Notes under the pieces: model-generated
Database searches by the model: none
The model's input: only the letters and a program-made list of their open reading frames with translations
Told to the model about the DNA's origin: nothing
Made by a program: the position numbers and the translations under genes
Part shown: positions 1 to 6,260 of the stretch, in pieces
Layout: every line of letters begins with the position of its first letter
How positions within the stretch are numbered: the stretch's first letter is position 1
NCBI GenBank assembly: GCA_903644035.1
Contig: CAHJXG010000393.1
Coordinates: 1-6,660, forward strand
Source of the DNA: Rhodospirillales bacterium
GTDB lineage: Bacteria > Pseudomonadota > Alphaproteobacteria > Acetobacterales > Acetobacteraceae
DNA length: 6,660 nt
Direction: 5' to 3'

Positions 1-537
1 TCCAGCATCGGCCATATCGGCTACGCGCTGGTCGGCCTCGCGGTCGGGACGCCGGACGGCGTGCGGGGCACGATGGTCTACATGGTGACCTACGTGTTCA
101 TGAGCGCCGGGGTGTTCGCCTGCATCATCGCCATGCGGCGCAAGGGCGTCGCGCTGGAGCGGATCTCCGACCTGTCGGGGCTCGCGCGCACCGACCCCGG
201 CCTCGCGCTCGCGATGGGCGTGTTCATGTTCAGCATGGCGGGCATCCCGCCGTTCTCCGGCTTCTTCGGCAAGCTCTACGTGTTCCTGCCGGCGGTGCAG
301 TCGGGCTACTGGACGCTCGCGGTGATCGGCGTGCTGACCAGCGTGGTCGGCGCGTTCTACTACCTGCGCGTCATCAAGGTCATGTACTTCGATCCCGCCG
401 AGCCGGCGTTCGACGCGCGCCCCACCTCTGTCTCCTTCGTCGCCGGCGTCGGCGCCGTGGTGACGACGCTGTTCTTCGTGTTCCCGGCGCCGCTCGTCGC
501 CGCGGCGCAGCAGGCGGCGCGGGTGCTGTTCGGGTGA
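1..537 (+). CDS. nuoN: NADH-quinone oxidoreductase subunit N, C-terminal part (5' end outside window)
   Basis: This is the C-terminal 178 residues of NuoN, a proton-pumping antiporter-like subunit in the membrane arm of respiratory complex I (NADH to quinone). The reading frame is open from base 1 and ends at TGA 535-537. Visible family signatures are SSIGHIGYALVG at the window's first residues and GIPPFSGFFGKLYVF at about residues 81-95. The lysine at residue 91 fits the conserved channel lysine of the Proton_antipo_M family. About four hydrophobic helices can be seen, near residues 24-44, 67-96, 101-128 and 143-167. NuoN is usually about 480 residues, so somewhat over a third is present. 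It is normally the last gene of the nuo operon, and the genes downstream are on the same strand with a short gap, so read-through is likely. An ATG or GTG inside this stretch should not be taken as the start. Confidence 0.93.
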   Translation, partial: SSIGHIGYALVGLAVGTPDGVRGTMVYMVTYVFMSAGVFACIIAMRRKGVALERISDLSGLARTDPGLALAMGVFMFSMAGIPPFSGFFGKLYVFLPAVQSGYWTLAVIGVLTSVVGAFYYLRVIKVMYFDPAEPAFDARPTSVSFVAGVGAVVTTLFFVFPAPLVAAAQQAARVLFG

Positions 538-557
538 GCCGGGCCGGCCCGGCCCGG
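538..557. repeat. GC-rich palindrome in the nuoN-coaX spacer
   Basis: Bases 538-553 form a perfect 16-base palindrome, GCCGGGCCGGCCCGGC. In RNA, bases 539-545 can pair with 551-557 (7 G-C pairs, 5-base loop). No T-run follows, so it is not a typical intrinsic terminator. It may be a processing or pausing structure, or chance in very GC-rich DNA. It ends 6 bases before the coaX ribosome binding site. Confidence 0.4.
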
Positions 558-563
558 GCGGAC

Positions 564-570
564 GGGGGAG
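564..570 (+). promoter_or_regulatory. Ribosome binding site of coaX
   Basis: GGGGGAG lies 8 bases before the GTG at 579. It decides the choice of this GTG start, because no ATG in the same frame gives the conserved DAGNT motif at the N-terminus. Confidence 0.7.
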
Positions 571-578
571 CCTAGCCC

Positions 579-1388
579 GTGCTGCTCGTCGTCGATGCCG
601 GCAACACCAACGTGGTCTTTGCCGTGCACGACGGCACCGCCTGGCGTGGCATCTGGCGCATCGCGACCGAGCCGCAGCGCACCTCGGACGAATACGCCGT
701 CTGGCTGCTGACCCTGCTGTCGTTCTCCGGGTTGAAGCGCGCCGAGATCGACCGGGCCGTGATCGGCACGGTGGTGCCGGCGGCGCTCTACCACCTGCGC
801 CGCCTGTGCCGGGAATGGTTCACGACGGAGCCGCTGGTGGCCCGGTCCAGCCTGGACTGGGGTTTCGACATCCGCATCGACAACCCGTCCGAGGTCGGCG
901 CGGACCGCCTGCTCAACACGCTCGCGGCGCATCAGGGCTATGGCGGCCCGCTCATCGTCATCGACTTCGGCACGGCGACGACGTTCGACGTGGTGGCGCC
1001 GGATGGCGGCTACCTCGGCGGCGTCATCGCGCCGGGGATCAACCTGTCGATCGAAGCGCTGCACAAGGCGGCCGCCCGCCTGCCGCGCATCGGCATCGGC
1101 CGGCCGCAGGCGGTGATCGGCCGCTCCACCATCCCTGCCATGCAGTCCGGCATCTACTGGGGCTATGTCGGCCTGGTCGAGGGCCTGGTCGCCCGCATCC
1201 GCGCCGAGCACGACGAGCCGCTCAAGGTGATCGCCACCGGCGGCTTGGCGCCCATGCTGGCGGAGGGCACGACGGTGATCGAGCACATCGACCCCGATCT
1301 GACGCTCAACGGACTTCGCTTGTTGGCGGACCGTAATCCCGCACCCACATTGAGTCGCGACAGAATAAGAACAATCGAAGGCGATTAG
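579..1388 (+). CDS. coaX: Type III pantothenate kinase
   Basis: CoaX phosphorylates pantothenate with ATP, the first step of coenzyme A synthesis, in the cytoplasm. The 269-residue length fits the type III family (roughly 255-270). It has the ASKHA-fold signatures in order: the N-terminal phosphate motif DAGNTNVVF (residues 6-14), GADR (107-110) in the pantothenate-binding region, IDFGTATT (128-135, with catalytic-type Asp129), GGVIAPG (147-153), and a late TGG (220-222) with an N-G-L segment near 244-246. The GTG start is supported by the ribosome binding site at 564-570 and by the position of DAGNT. Type III enzymes are known to depend on a monovalent cation and to escape feedback inhibition by CoA; this is family knowledge, not seen here. 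The gene ends with TAG directly against the ATG of the RNase J gene. The last 15 or so codons are poorer in GC than the rest. Confidence 0.95.
   Translation: MLLVVDAGNTNVVFAVHDGTAWRGIWRIATEPQRTSDEYAVWLLTLLSFSGLKRAEIDRAVIGTVVPAALYHLRRLCREWFTTEPLVARSSLDWGFDIRIDNPSEVGADRLLNTLAAHQGYGGPLIVIDFGTATTFDVVAPDGGYLGGVIAPGINLSIEALHKAAARLPRIGIGRPQAVIGRSTIPAMQSGIYWGYVGLVEGLVARIRAEHDEPLKVIATGGLAPMLAEGTTVIEHIDPDLTLNGLRLLADRNPAPTLSRDRIRTIEGD
1377..1381 (+). promoter_or_regulatory. Ribosome binding site of the RNase J gene, inside coaX
   Basis: GAAGG is 7 bases before the ATG at 1389 and lies within the last codons of coaX. With the stop and start codons adjacent, this arrangement suggests that translation of the two genes is coupled. 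Confidence 0.55.
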
Positions 1389-3035
1389 ATGGATGCTTAC
1401 AGCGGTGATCTGGCCTTCCTGCCTTTAGGCGGGACGGGCGAGATCGGCATGAACCTGAATTTGTACCATTGCGGCGGCAAGTGGCTGGCGATTGACTGCG
1501 GGATCGGCTTCGGCGGCAATGACAATCCCGAGATCGAGATCATGATGCCCGATCCCGGCTTCATCGCCGAGCGGCGGGACCAGCTGCTGGGCCTGGTCAT
1601 CACCCATGCGCATGAGGACCATATCGGCGCCGTCGCGCATCTCTGGCGCCAGCTTCGCTGCCCCGTCTACGCGACGCCGTTCGCGACCGCCGTGCTGAAG
1701 CGCAAGCTGACGGAGGCCGGGCTGCTCGCCGAGGTGCGCGTCCACACGATCCCGTCCGGAGGGCGGATCGAGCTGCAGCCGTTCTCGCTGGAGCTGATGC
1801 CGGTCGCGCACTCCCTGCCGGAGGCGCAGGCGCTCGCCATCCGCACGCCCTACGGCACCATCCTGCACACCGGCGACTGGAAGCTCGATCCCAACCCGCT
1901 GATCGGCCCGGCGACGGACGAGGCCGCCTTCCGCCGCCTGGGCGAGGAGGGCGTGCTGGCCATGGTGTGCGACAGCACCAACGCCATGGTGGACGGCCAT
2001 TCCGGCAGCGAGGCGGATGTGCGGCAGAGCCTCGCCAAGCTGATCCGCCCGATGCGCGGCCGTGTGGCGGTGACGTGCTTCGCCAGCAACGTGGCGCGCG
2101 TCGAGAGCGTGGTGATGGCGGCGCGCGACGCAGGCCGCCACGTGGCGCTGGTCGGCCGCTCGCTTCGCAACCTGGAGGCGGCGGCGCGGGAATGCGGCTA
2201 TCTCCGCGGCCTGCCGGAGTTCGTCTCCGAGGACGAGGCCGGGTCAGTGCCCGACGACAACCTGCTGATCCTCGTGACCGGCAGCCAGGGGGAGCCACGC
2301 AGCGCCCTGTCGCGCATCGCCGCCGACACGCATCCGAACATCGCGCTCGGCGAGGGCGACACGGTGATCTTCAGCAGCCGGATGATCCCCGGCAACGAGC
2401 GGCCGATCACCTTGGTGCAGGACAGCCTGGTACGCCGCGGCGTGCGGGTCGTCACCGACGACGACACGATGACCCACGTGTCCGGCCACCCGGCGCGGGA
2501 CGAGCTCAAGCAACTCTATGCCCTGGTGAAGCCGAAATACTCGGTCCCCGTGCACGGCGAATGGCGGCATCTGTCGGCCCATGCGGCCCTGGCGCAGGAG
2601 TGCGGCGCCACGCCGATCCTGCTGGAGGACGGCGACGTGCTCAGCCTGTCGCCGGGCCGGCCGGAGGTCGTGGACAGCGCACCCGTGGGACGGCTGGCGC
2701 TTGACGGCAACCGGGTGGTGCCGCTGAACGGCGGCGTGCTCGCGGCGCGGCGCCGGATGCTGTTCAACGGTGTCGTGCTGGGCAGCTTCGCCATGGACGG
2801 CACCGGCAAGATGATCGGCCAGGCGCGGGTCAGCGCACCCGGCCTGTTCGAGCCGGACGACCCGGAGACTGCGCGGGTCACCAGCGAGTTCACCCAGGCG
2901 GTCGCCGGGCTGCCGGCCTTGCTGCGGCGCGATGACTCGGCGCTGGCCGACGCCGCACGCGCCGCGCTGCGCCGCGCCCTGGGCAAGCGCCTGCAGAAGC
3001 GGCCGATGGTGGACGTGCACCTGCTCCGGGTCTGA
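1389..3035 (+). CDS. rnj: Ribonuclease J (metallo-beta-lactamase / beta-CASP family)
   Basis: This 548-residue protein is an RNase J, an endo- and 5'-3' exoribonuclease acting in mRNA turnover and rRNA maturation. The fold can be followed from the N-terminus: LPLGGTGEIGMN (residues 11-22), the zinc motif HAHEDH (73-78), a further metal histidine in VAHS (His141), HTGDW with Asp163, then a beta-CASP insert (about 215-350). The fold resumes with HVSGH (363-367), the RNase J signature, and VHGEWRHL (388-395) with a metal-binding His389. GSQGEP (298-303) is also typical. The C-terminal 100 or so residues fit the RNase J C-terminal domain. Length is normal (about 550-560) and all expected metal ligands are present, so it should be active. 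The HVSGH and GSQGEP motifs separate it from tRNase Z and from CPSF-type relatives. It abuts coaX and precedes the DUF1467 gene by 13 bases, so all three are probably on one mRNA. Confidence 0.95.
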   Translation: MDAYSGDLAFLPLGGTGEIGMNLNLYHCGGKWLAIDCGIGFGGNDNPEIEIMMPDPGFIAERRDQLLGLVITHAHEDHIGAVAHLWRQLRCPVYATPFATAVLKRKLTEAGLLAEVRVHTIPSGGRIELQPFSLELMPVAHSLPEAQALAIRTPYGTILHTGDWKLDPNPLIGPATDEAAFRRLGEEGVLAMVCDSTNAMVDGHSGSEADVRQSLAKLIRPMRGRVAVTCFASNVARVESVVMAARDAGRHVALVGRSLRNLEAAARECGYLRGLPEFVSEDEAGSVPDDNLLILVTGSQGEPRSALSRIAADTHPNIALGEGDTVIFSSRMIPGNERPITLVQDSLVRRGVRVVTDDDTMTHVSGHPARDELKQLYALVKPKYSVPVHGEWRHLSAHAALAQECGATPILLEDGDVLSLSPGRPEVVDSAPVGRLALDGNRVVPLNGGVLAARRRMLFNGVVLGSFAMDGTGKMIGQARVSAPGLFEPDDPETARVTSEFTQAVAGLPALLRRDDSALADAARAALRRALGKRLQKRPMVDVHLLRV

Positions 3036-3042
3036 GGGGGAG
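3035..3042 (+). promoter_or_regulatory. Ribosome binding site of the DUF1467 gene
   Basis: AGGGGGAG overlaps the last base of the RNase J stop codon and lies 6 bases before the GTG at 3049. It is a strong purine-rich match and supports this GTG over the upstream ATG at 2932, which would overlap the RNase J gene by about 100 bases. Confidence 0.7.
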
Positions 3043-3048
3043 CGGGAC

Positions 3049-3288
3049 GTGAGCGGCTTCACGGCCTTCGTGCTCTACACGCTGATCTGGTGGACGGTGC
3101 TGTTCGCCGTGCTGCCGTTCGGCACGCGGCCGGTGGCCGATGCCGACCCGGCAACGGGGTGGCGCGGCGCGCCGGAGCGTCCGCTGATCGGGCGCAAGCT
3201 GCTGGCGACGACCCTCATCTCGGCGGTGCTTTGGGGCCTGGCGATGTGGGTCATCCGGAGCGACTGGTGGTCGTTCCGCGCCACCTGA
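3049..3288 (+). CDS. DUF1467 family small membrane protein
   Basis: This is a 79-residue inner-membrane protein with two predicted helices, about residues 5-24 and 51-69. Between them is a short loop rich in Asp, Pro and Arg. The pattern matches DUF1467 as I know it from alphaproteobacteria: an N-terminal helix ending in LPFGTRP (22-28), then APERPLIGRKLLATT (41-55) leading into the second helix. Its function is unknown. The GTG start is chosen for the strong ribosome binding site 6 bases upstream. Starting at the in-frame ATG 2932 would add 39 Arg/Cys/Trp-rich residues that are an out-of-frame reading of the RNase J C-terminus. The gene follows RNase J closely and is probably co-transcribed with it. 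The repeated placement of this family between RNase J and proS genes is a clue that it is a real gene, but not to what it does. Confidence 0.85.
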   Translation: MSGFTAFVLYTLIWWTVLFAVLPFGTRPVADADPATGWRGAPERPLIGRKLLATTLISAVLWGLAMWVIRSDWWSFRAT

Positions 3289-3321
3289 CCAATTAATGGG
3301 CTACTATTCACCGTTTGCCCG

Positions 3322-3349
3322 TCTGATCGTCAGAATCGGTGCAACACCG
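3322..3349 (+). repeat. Two adjacent small hairpins
   Basis: TCTGA-TCG-TCAGA (3322-3334) and CGGTG-CAA-CACCG (3337-3349) are two perfect 5-bp stems, each with a 3-base loop, separated by two bases. Each alone could be chance; together with the hairpins further on they suggest a structured transcript. No T-run follows. Confidence 0.4.
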
Positions 3350-3392
3350 CAAAAGAATCATGGTGGCGCCGCAGATTTGCCTGGACGGGACG

Positions 3393-3405
3393 GCTGCTGA
3401 GCAGC
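3393..3405 (+). repeat. Small hairpin GCTGC-TGA-GCAGC
   Basis: This is a 5-bp stem with a 3-base loop just before the large hairpin at 3412-3445. Its left part, CTGCTG (3394-3399), can instead pair with CAGCAG (3414-3419) in the left arm of that hairpin, so the two structures could be alternatives. Confidence 0.35.
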
Positions 3406-3411
3406 AATCTT

Positions 3412-3445
3412 CACAGCAGACCAGGATGTGACCTGGTCTGCTGTG
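3412..3445 (+). terminator. Strong 14-bp hairpin, possible transcript end
   Basis: CACAGCAGACCAGG (3412-3425) is the perfect reverse complement of CCTGGTCTGCTGTG (3432-3445), with loop ATGTGA. A perfect 14-bp stem with a 6-base loop is unlikely by chance. It lies 123 bases after the DUF1467 stop, where the upstream transcript could end. The bases after it (TGATCGGCGTTTCC) have only a TTT rather than a proper T-run, so a canonical intrinsic terminator is not shown. Other possible roles are a 3'-end stabilising structure left after Rho termination, an RNase target, or part of a small RNA. Confidence 0.45.
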
Positions 3446-3470
3446 TGATCGGCGTTTCCTCCCTAAACTC

Positions 3471-3500
3471 GGCCCGCTGCGCCGCCTGTGCGCGCGGGCC
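3471..3500 (+). terminator. GC-rich hairpin, possible terminator
   Basis: GGCCCGC (3471-3477) pairs with GCGGGCC (3494-3500). Inside, GCGC (3479-3482) pairs with GCGC (3490-3493) past one bulged T, leaving a 7-base loop. It is followed by ATTCCTTCATT, which is T-rich but interrupted. It may act with the hairpin at 3412-3445 to end the upstream transcript. It stands at the border between the hairpin-rich and the AT-rich parts of the region. Confidence 0.35.
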
Positions 3501-3504
3501 ATTC

Positions 3505-3635
3505 CTTCATTGATAATTCCCCTGCGCGATGGTGTCACGCGGATTCGTGTAATGCCCGGCATAATCGAATAAAAAAAGGTTGTGCGCCGCACAAAAATTA
3601 TGTGCGCGAGGCCATTTTCAAGACATAACAACCGA
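3505..3635 (+). promoter_or_regulatory. AT-rich stretch, likely promoter region of proS-lolC-lolD
   Basis: This is the only clearly AT-rich stretch in the window and it lies upstream of proS, so a promoter is expected here. TGTAAT (3548-3553), CATAAT (3560-3565) and CATAAC (3624-3629) resemble a -10 box. None has a good TTGACA-like -35 box at 16-18 bases, so I do not choose among them. ATGCC-C-GGCAT (3552-3562) is an inverted repeat overlapping the first two, and an A7 run lies at 3571-3577. Confidence 0.4.
3580..3594. promoter_or_regulatory. Inverted repeat TTGTGCG-C-CGCACAA, operator-like or minus-strand terminator
   Basis: This is a perfect 7+1+7 inverted repeat in the AT-rich proS upstream region. 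The half-site TGTGCGC recurs at 3601-3607, exactly 20 bases after its copy at 3581-3587, about two helical turns. That spacing would suit a dimeric repressor or activator. Read on the minus strand, the same repeat forms a hairpin followed by CC and T7 (3577 down to 3571), which looks like an intrinsic terminator for transcription coming from the proS side. Both readings are possible, and no regulator can be named. Confidence 0.4.
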
Positions 3636-3656
3636 CGGCTGGTGACGCCGCCATCT

Positions 3657-3691
3657 GGCCTGTAGGGTCTGCCCGGCCCAACTGACACAGG
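3657..3691 (+). promoter_or_regulatory. proS leader with a weak ribosome binding site that can be paired
   Basis: The proS start at 3698 has only a weak Shine-Dalgarno match, CAGG (3688-3691), 6 bases upstream. ACAGG (3687-3691) can pair with CCTGT (3659-3663), hiding it. Alternatively GGCC (3657-3660) and GGG (3665-3667) can pair with CCCGGCC (3672-3678), which would free it. The two pairings exclude each other. They are short and could be chance. Confidence 0.25.
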
Positions 3692-3697
3692 TTCAAG

Positions 3698-5008
3698 ATG
3701 CGTCTGACCCGCTCGCTGCTGCCCACCATCAAGCAAAACCCGGCGGAGGCGCAGATCGCCTCGCATCGGCTCATGCTGCGCGCCGGGCTGGTGCGGCAGG
3801 TGGCGGCGGGCATCTACGCCTGGCTCCCGGCCGGCTGGCGCGTGCTGCGCAACATCGCGCAGGTGGTGCGGGAGGAGCAGGACCGCGTCGGCGCGCAGGA
3901 GCTGCTGCTGCCCACCCTACAATCCGCCGATCTGTGGCGCTCGACCGGCCGCTACGACGCCTACGGCCCGGAGATGCTGCGCCTCAAGGACCGGCACGAC
4001 CGCGACCTGATCTACAGCCCCACCAACGAGCTGCTGATCGCCGACCTGCTGCGCCAATCCGTCCACAGCTACCGCGAGCTGCCGCAAATCCTGTATCACA
4101 TCCAGTGGAAGTTCCGCGACGAGACCCGGCCCCGCTTCGGCGTGATGCGCGGGCGGGAGTTCCTGATGAAGGACGGCTACTCCTTCGACCTGGACCACGC
4201 GGCGGCGGTGCGCAGCTACCGCATCATGATGCTGGCCTACCTGCGCACCTTCCAGCGCCTGGGCGTGCAGGCCGTGCCGATGGCGGCCGACACCGGGCCG
4301 ATCGGCGGCGACCTGAGCCACGAGTTCCACATCCTGGCGCCCACGGGCGAAAGCCAGGTGTTCTACGACGCCGGCGTCGAGACGATCCGCATCGGCACCG
4401 ACGACGTGGACCACACCGATCCCGGGCAGCTCGACCGCTTCTTCACCGCAGTCACGACACCCTACGCCGCAACGGACGAGAAGCACGACCTCGCCGCCTG
4501 GGAGCAGGTGCCCGCCGAGCGGCGGCGCGAGGGCCGCGGGATCGAGGTCGGGCAGATCTTCAACTTCGGCACCCTGTACAGCGAACTCGTCGGCTTGCAG
4601 GTCGCCGGTCCCGACGGCACCTCGATCGCGCCCAACATGGGCAGCTACGGCATCGGCGTGTCTCGCCTGGTGGGCGCGCTGATCGAGGCGCATCACGACG
4701 ACGCCGGGATCATCTGGCCCGACAGCGTCGCCCCGTTCCGCGCCGCCATCCTCAACTTGAAGCAGGGCGACGCCGCGACCGGCGCGCTGTGCGAGCAGGC
4801 CTACGCCGCCATGCCCGGCCGCGCGCTGTATGACGACCGGGAGGAGCGGGCCGGGGTGAAGTTCGCCGATGCCGACCTGATGGGCCATCCCTGGCAGGTC
4901 ATCGTCGGCCCGCGCGGCGCCGCCGCCGGCACGGTGGAGCTGAAGCGCCGCGCGACCGGCGAGCGGCAGGAGCTTACGCTGGACGCGGCGCTCGCCCATA
5001 TCGCGTAA
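3698..5008 (+). CDS. proS: Prolyl-tRNA synthetase, short type without editing insert
   Basis: ProS attaches proline to tRNA-Pro in the cytoplasm. At 436 residues it is the short type usual in alphaproteobacteria (about 440), lacking the large editing insert of the E. coli enzyme (about 570). All class II motifs are visible: motif 1 with [13 protein letters not shown] (residues 38-50), the SPTNE loop (107-111), motif 2 as [11 protein letters not shown] (138-148) followed by [14 protein letters not shown] (151-164), and motif 3 as [14 protein letters not shown] (311-324) with Arg323. The last 90 or so residues fit the anticodon-binding domain. The ATG at 3698 gives the usual start [10 protein letters not shown] and the expected length, though its ribosome binding site is weak. 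Without the insert, Ala-tRNA-Pro would have to be cleared by a separate protein, and none is in this window. The gene probably opens a transcription unit with the lol genes, since lolC starts one base after its stop. Confidence 0.95.
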   Translation: MRLTRSLLPTIKQNPAEAQIASHRLMLRAGLVRQVAAGIYAWLPAGWRVLRNIAQVVREEQDRVGAQELLLPTLQSADLWRSTGRYDAYGPEMLRLKDRHDRDLIYSPTNELLIADLLRQSVHSYRELPQILYHIQWKFRDETRPRFGVMRGREFLMKDGYSFDLDHAAAVRSYRIMMLAYLRTFQRLGVQAVPMAADTGPIGGDLSHEFHILAPTGESQVFYDAGVETIRIGTDDVDHTDPGQLDRFFTAVTTPYAATDEKHDLAAWEQVPAERRREGRGIEVGQIFNFGTLYSELVGLQVAGPDGTSIAPNMGSYGIGVSRLVGALIEAHHDDAGIIWPDSVAPFRAAILNLKQGDAATGALCEQAYAAMPGRALYDDREERAGVKFADADLMGHPWQVIVGPRGAAAGTVELKRRATGERQELTLDAALAHIA

Positions 5009-5009
5009 C

Positions 5010-6260
5010 ATGTTTGGACCTTTTGAACGCGCCGTGGCCGGCCGCTACCTGCGCGCGCGCCGCGGCGAACGCTTCGTGTCGGTGATCGCAGGCTTCAGCC
5101 TGGTGGGCATCGCGCTGGGCGTCGCGACGCTGATCATCGTGATGTCGGTGATGGGCGGGTTCCAGGTGGACCTGCTGAACCGCATCCTGGGCTTCAACGG
5201 CCATCTCGGGGTGTATCCCGCGGGCGGCACGCTCACGGAGTATCAGGCCGTCTCGGCGCGGGTCGCCTCCGTGCCCGGCGTCGTCTCCGCCGTGCCGGTC
5301 GTGGATGGGCAGGTGCTGCTGACAGGTCCGCGCGGGCAGTCGGCCGGGGGCCTCGTGCGCGGCATCCGGCCGGAGGACTTCCGCCGCATGGGCGCGGTCA
5401 GCGACAACATCCGGGCCGGCACGCTCGACGACTTCCAGGGGGAGGACGCCGTCGCGGTCGGCGTGGGCCTGGCGCAGAAGTTCGGCCTGACGGTCGGCAG
5501 CCCGCTCACCCTCGTGTCGCCCCAGGGGGCGGCGACCGCGTTCGGCACCATCCCCCGGGTGCGCGCCTACCGCGTGGCGGCGGTGTTCCAGGTCGGCATG
5601 AACGAGTACGACACCTCCTTCGTGTTCCTGCCGCTGGAGGCCGCGCAGATCTTCTTCCAGCAGCCCGGAGGCGCGTCCCACATCGAGGTCATGGTGTCCG
5701 ACCCGCAAGAGGTGCGGGCGATCAGCGGGGCGATCACGGCGGCGCTGTCCGGCACGCCGGTGCGCGTGGTCGATTGGCAGCAGAGCAACAACAGCTTCTT
5801 CGCCGCGGTGCAGGTGGAGCGGAACGTGATGTTCCTGATCCTCACGCTCATCATCCTGGTGGCGGCGTTCAACGTGGTGTCCTCGCTGATCATGATGGTC
5901 AAGGACAAGACGCGCGACATCGCGGTGCTGCGCACCATCGGCGCCGGGCGCGGGGCGATCATGCGCATCTTCCTGATGTGCGGGGCGAGCGTGGGCGTGA
6001 CCGGCACCATCGCCGGCGTGCTGCTCGGCGTGCTGTTCTGCCTCAACATCGAGACGCTGCAGGGCTGGGTGGAGGCCGCGACCGGCGCCAGTGTGTTCAA
6101 CCCGGAGGTGTACTACCTCACGCACCTGCCGGCCAAGCTGAACTGGCATGAGGTGGCGCAGGTGATCCTGATGGCGCTCGGCCTGTCCCTGCTCGCGACG
6201 CTCTACCCAAGCTGGCGCGCCGCGCGGACCGACCCGGTGGAGGCGCTGCGGCATGAGTGA
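5010..6260 (+). CDS. lolC: Lipoprotein-releasing ABC transporter, LolC/LolE family permease
   Basis: This 416-residue inner-membrane permease belongs to the LolC/E (FtsX/MacB-like) family, which lifts mature lipoproteins from the inner membrane towards the carrier LolA. It has the expected four-helix plan: one helix near residues 24-48, a large periplasmic domain (about 50-265), then helices near 272-295, 322-345 and 381-401. The segment [21 protein letters not shown] (297-317) is the cytoplasmic coupling region of the family, and the end [16 protein letters not shown] is typical. Length fits (about 400-415). Only one permease gene is seen, so it may form a homodimer with LolD rather than the LolC-LolE pair of E. 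coli; the symbol is therefore approximate (lolE or lolF would also do). The start is one base after the proS stop, with no Shine-Dalgarno match, so translation probably depends on coupling to proS. Confidence 0.92.
   Translation: MFGPFERAVAGRYLRARRGERFVSVIAGFSLVGIALGVATLIIVMSVMGGFQVDLLNRILGFNGHLGVYPAGGTLTEYQAVSARVASVPGVVSAVPVVDGQVLLTGPRGQSAGGLVRGIRPEDFRRMGAVSDNIRAGTLDDFQGEDAVAVGVGLAQKFGLTVGSPLTLVSPQGAATAFGTIPRVRAYRVAAVFQVGMNEYDTSFVFLPLEAAQIFFQQPGGASHIEVMVSDPQEVRAISGAITAALSGTPVRVVDWQQSNNSFFAAVQVERNVMFLILTLIILVAAFNVVSSLIMMVKDKTRDIAVLRTIGAGRGAIMRIFLMCGASVGVTGTIAGVLLGVLFCLNIETLQGWVEAATGASVFNPEVYYLTHLPAKLNWHEVAQVILMALGLSLLATLYPSWRAARTDPVEALRHE
6239..6243 (+). promoter_or_regulatory. Ribosome binding site of lolD, inside lolC
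   Basis: GGAGG lies 9 bases before the lolD ATG at 6253, within the last codons of lolC. It fixes the lolD start and the 8-base overlap between the two genes. Confidence 0.7.

Larger units (their letters stand above)
3289..3697. other. 409-base intergenic region between the DUF1467 gene and proS
   Basis: I find no convincing protein gene here. The first half (about 3320-3500) is a chain of inverted repeats able to form hairpins. The second half (about 3500-3635) is AT-rich: by hand count, 39 of the 90 bases at 3541-3630 are G or C, far below the flanking genes. The stretch very likely separates two transcription units, with the end of the coaX-RNase J-DUF1467 transcript and the start of the proS transcript. 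The open frames here, such as ATG 3296-TGA 3400 (34 codons) and ATG 3360-TGA 3431 (23 codons), lack good ribosome binding sites and resemble no protein I know. Confidence 0.8.

Noticed and set aside
360..1286. Long open frame on the minus strand opposite nuoN and coaX (308 codons)
   Set aside because: It lies opposite two well-identified genes, is rich in Arg, Ala, His and Asp without any family motif, and is the usual by-product of GC-rich codon use on the other strand.
2932..3048. Upstream ATG giving a 118-residue DUF1467 protein
   Set aside because: The extra 39 residues overlap the RNase J gene out of frame and do not look like the family; the GTG at 3049 has a strong ribosome binding site and gives the family's N-terminal helix.
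3296..3400. 34-codon frame starting just after the DUF1467 gene
   Set aside because: It has no ribosome binding site, its sequence resembles nothing I know, and it spans three small hairpins, so it is more likely untranslated.
3289..3697. Possible transposon remnant or MITE in the intergenic region
   Set aside because: The inverted repeats are close-spaced hairpin arms, not terminal repeats around a body, and I see no flanking target duplication or transposase fragment.
3308..3766. Minus-strand frame of 152 codons across the intergenic region
   Set aside because: It begins inside proS, has a mixed Arg/Cys-rich composition with no family resemblance, and runs through the hairpins and AT-rich stretch.
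3917..5011. Long open frame on the minus strand opposite proS (364 codons)
   Set aside because: It is a shadow of proS, which has all class II synthetase motifs; the minus frame shows no motif or plausible start site.
4974..6254. Long open frame on the minus strand opposite lolC (426 codons)
   Set aside because: The translation is dominated by His, Arg, Ala and Gln with no recognisable fold, while the + strand encodes a complete LolC/E permease.
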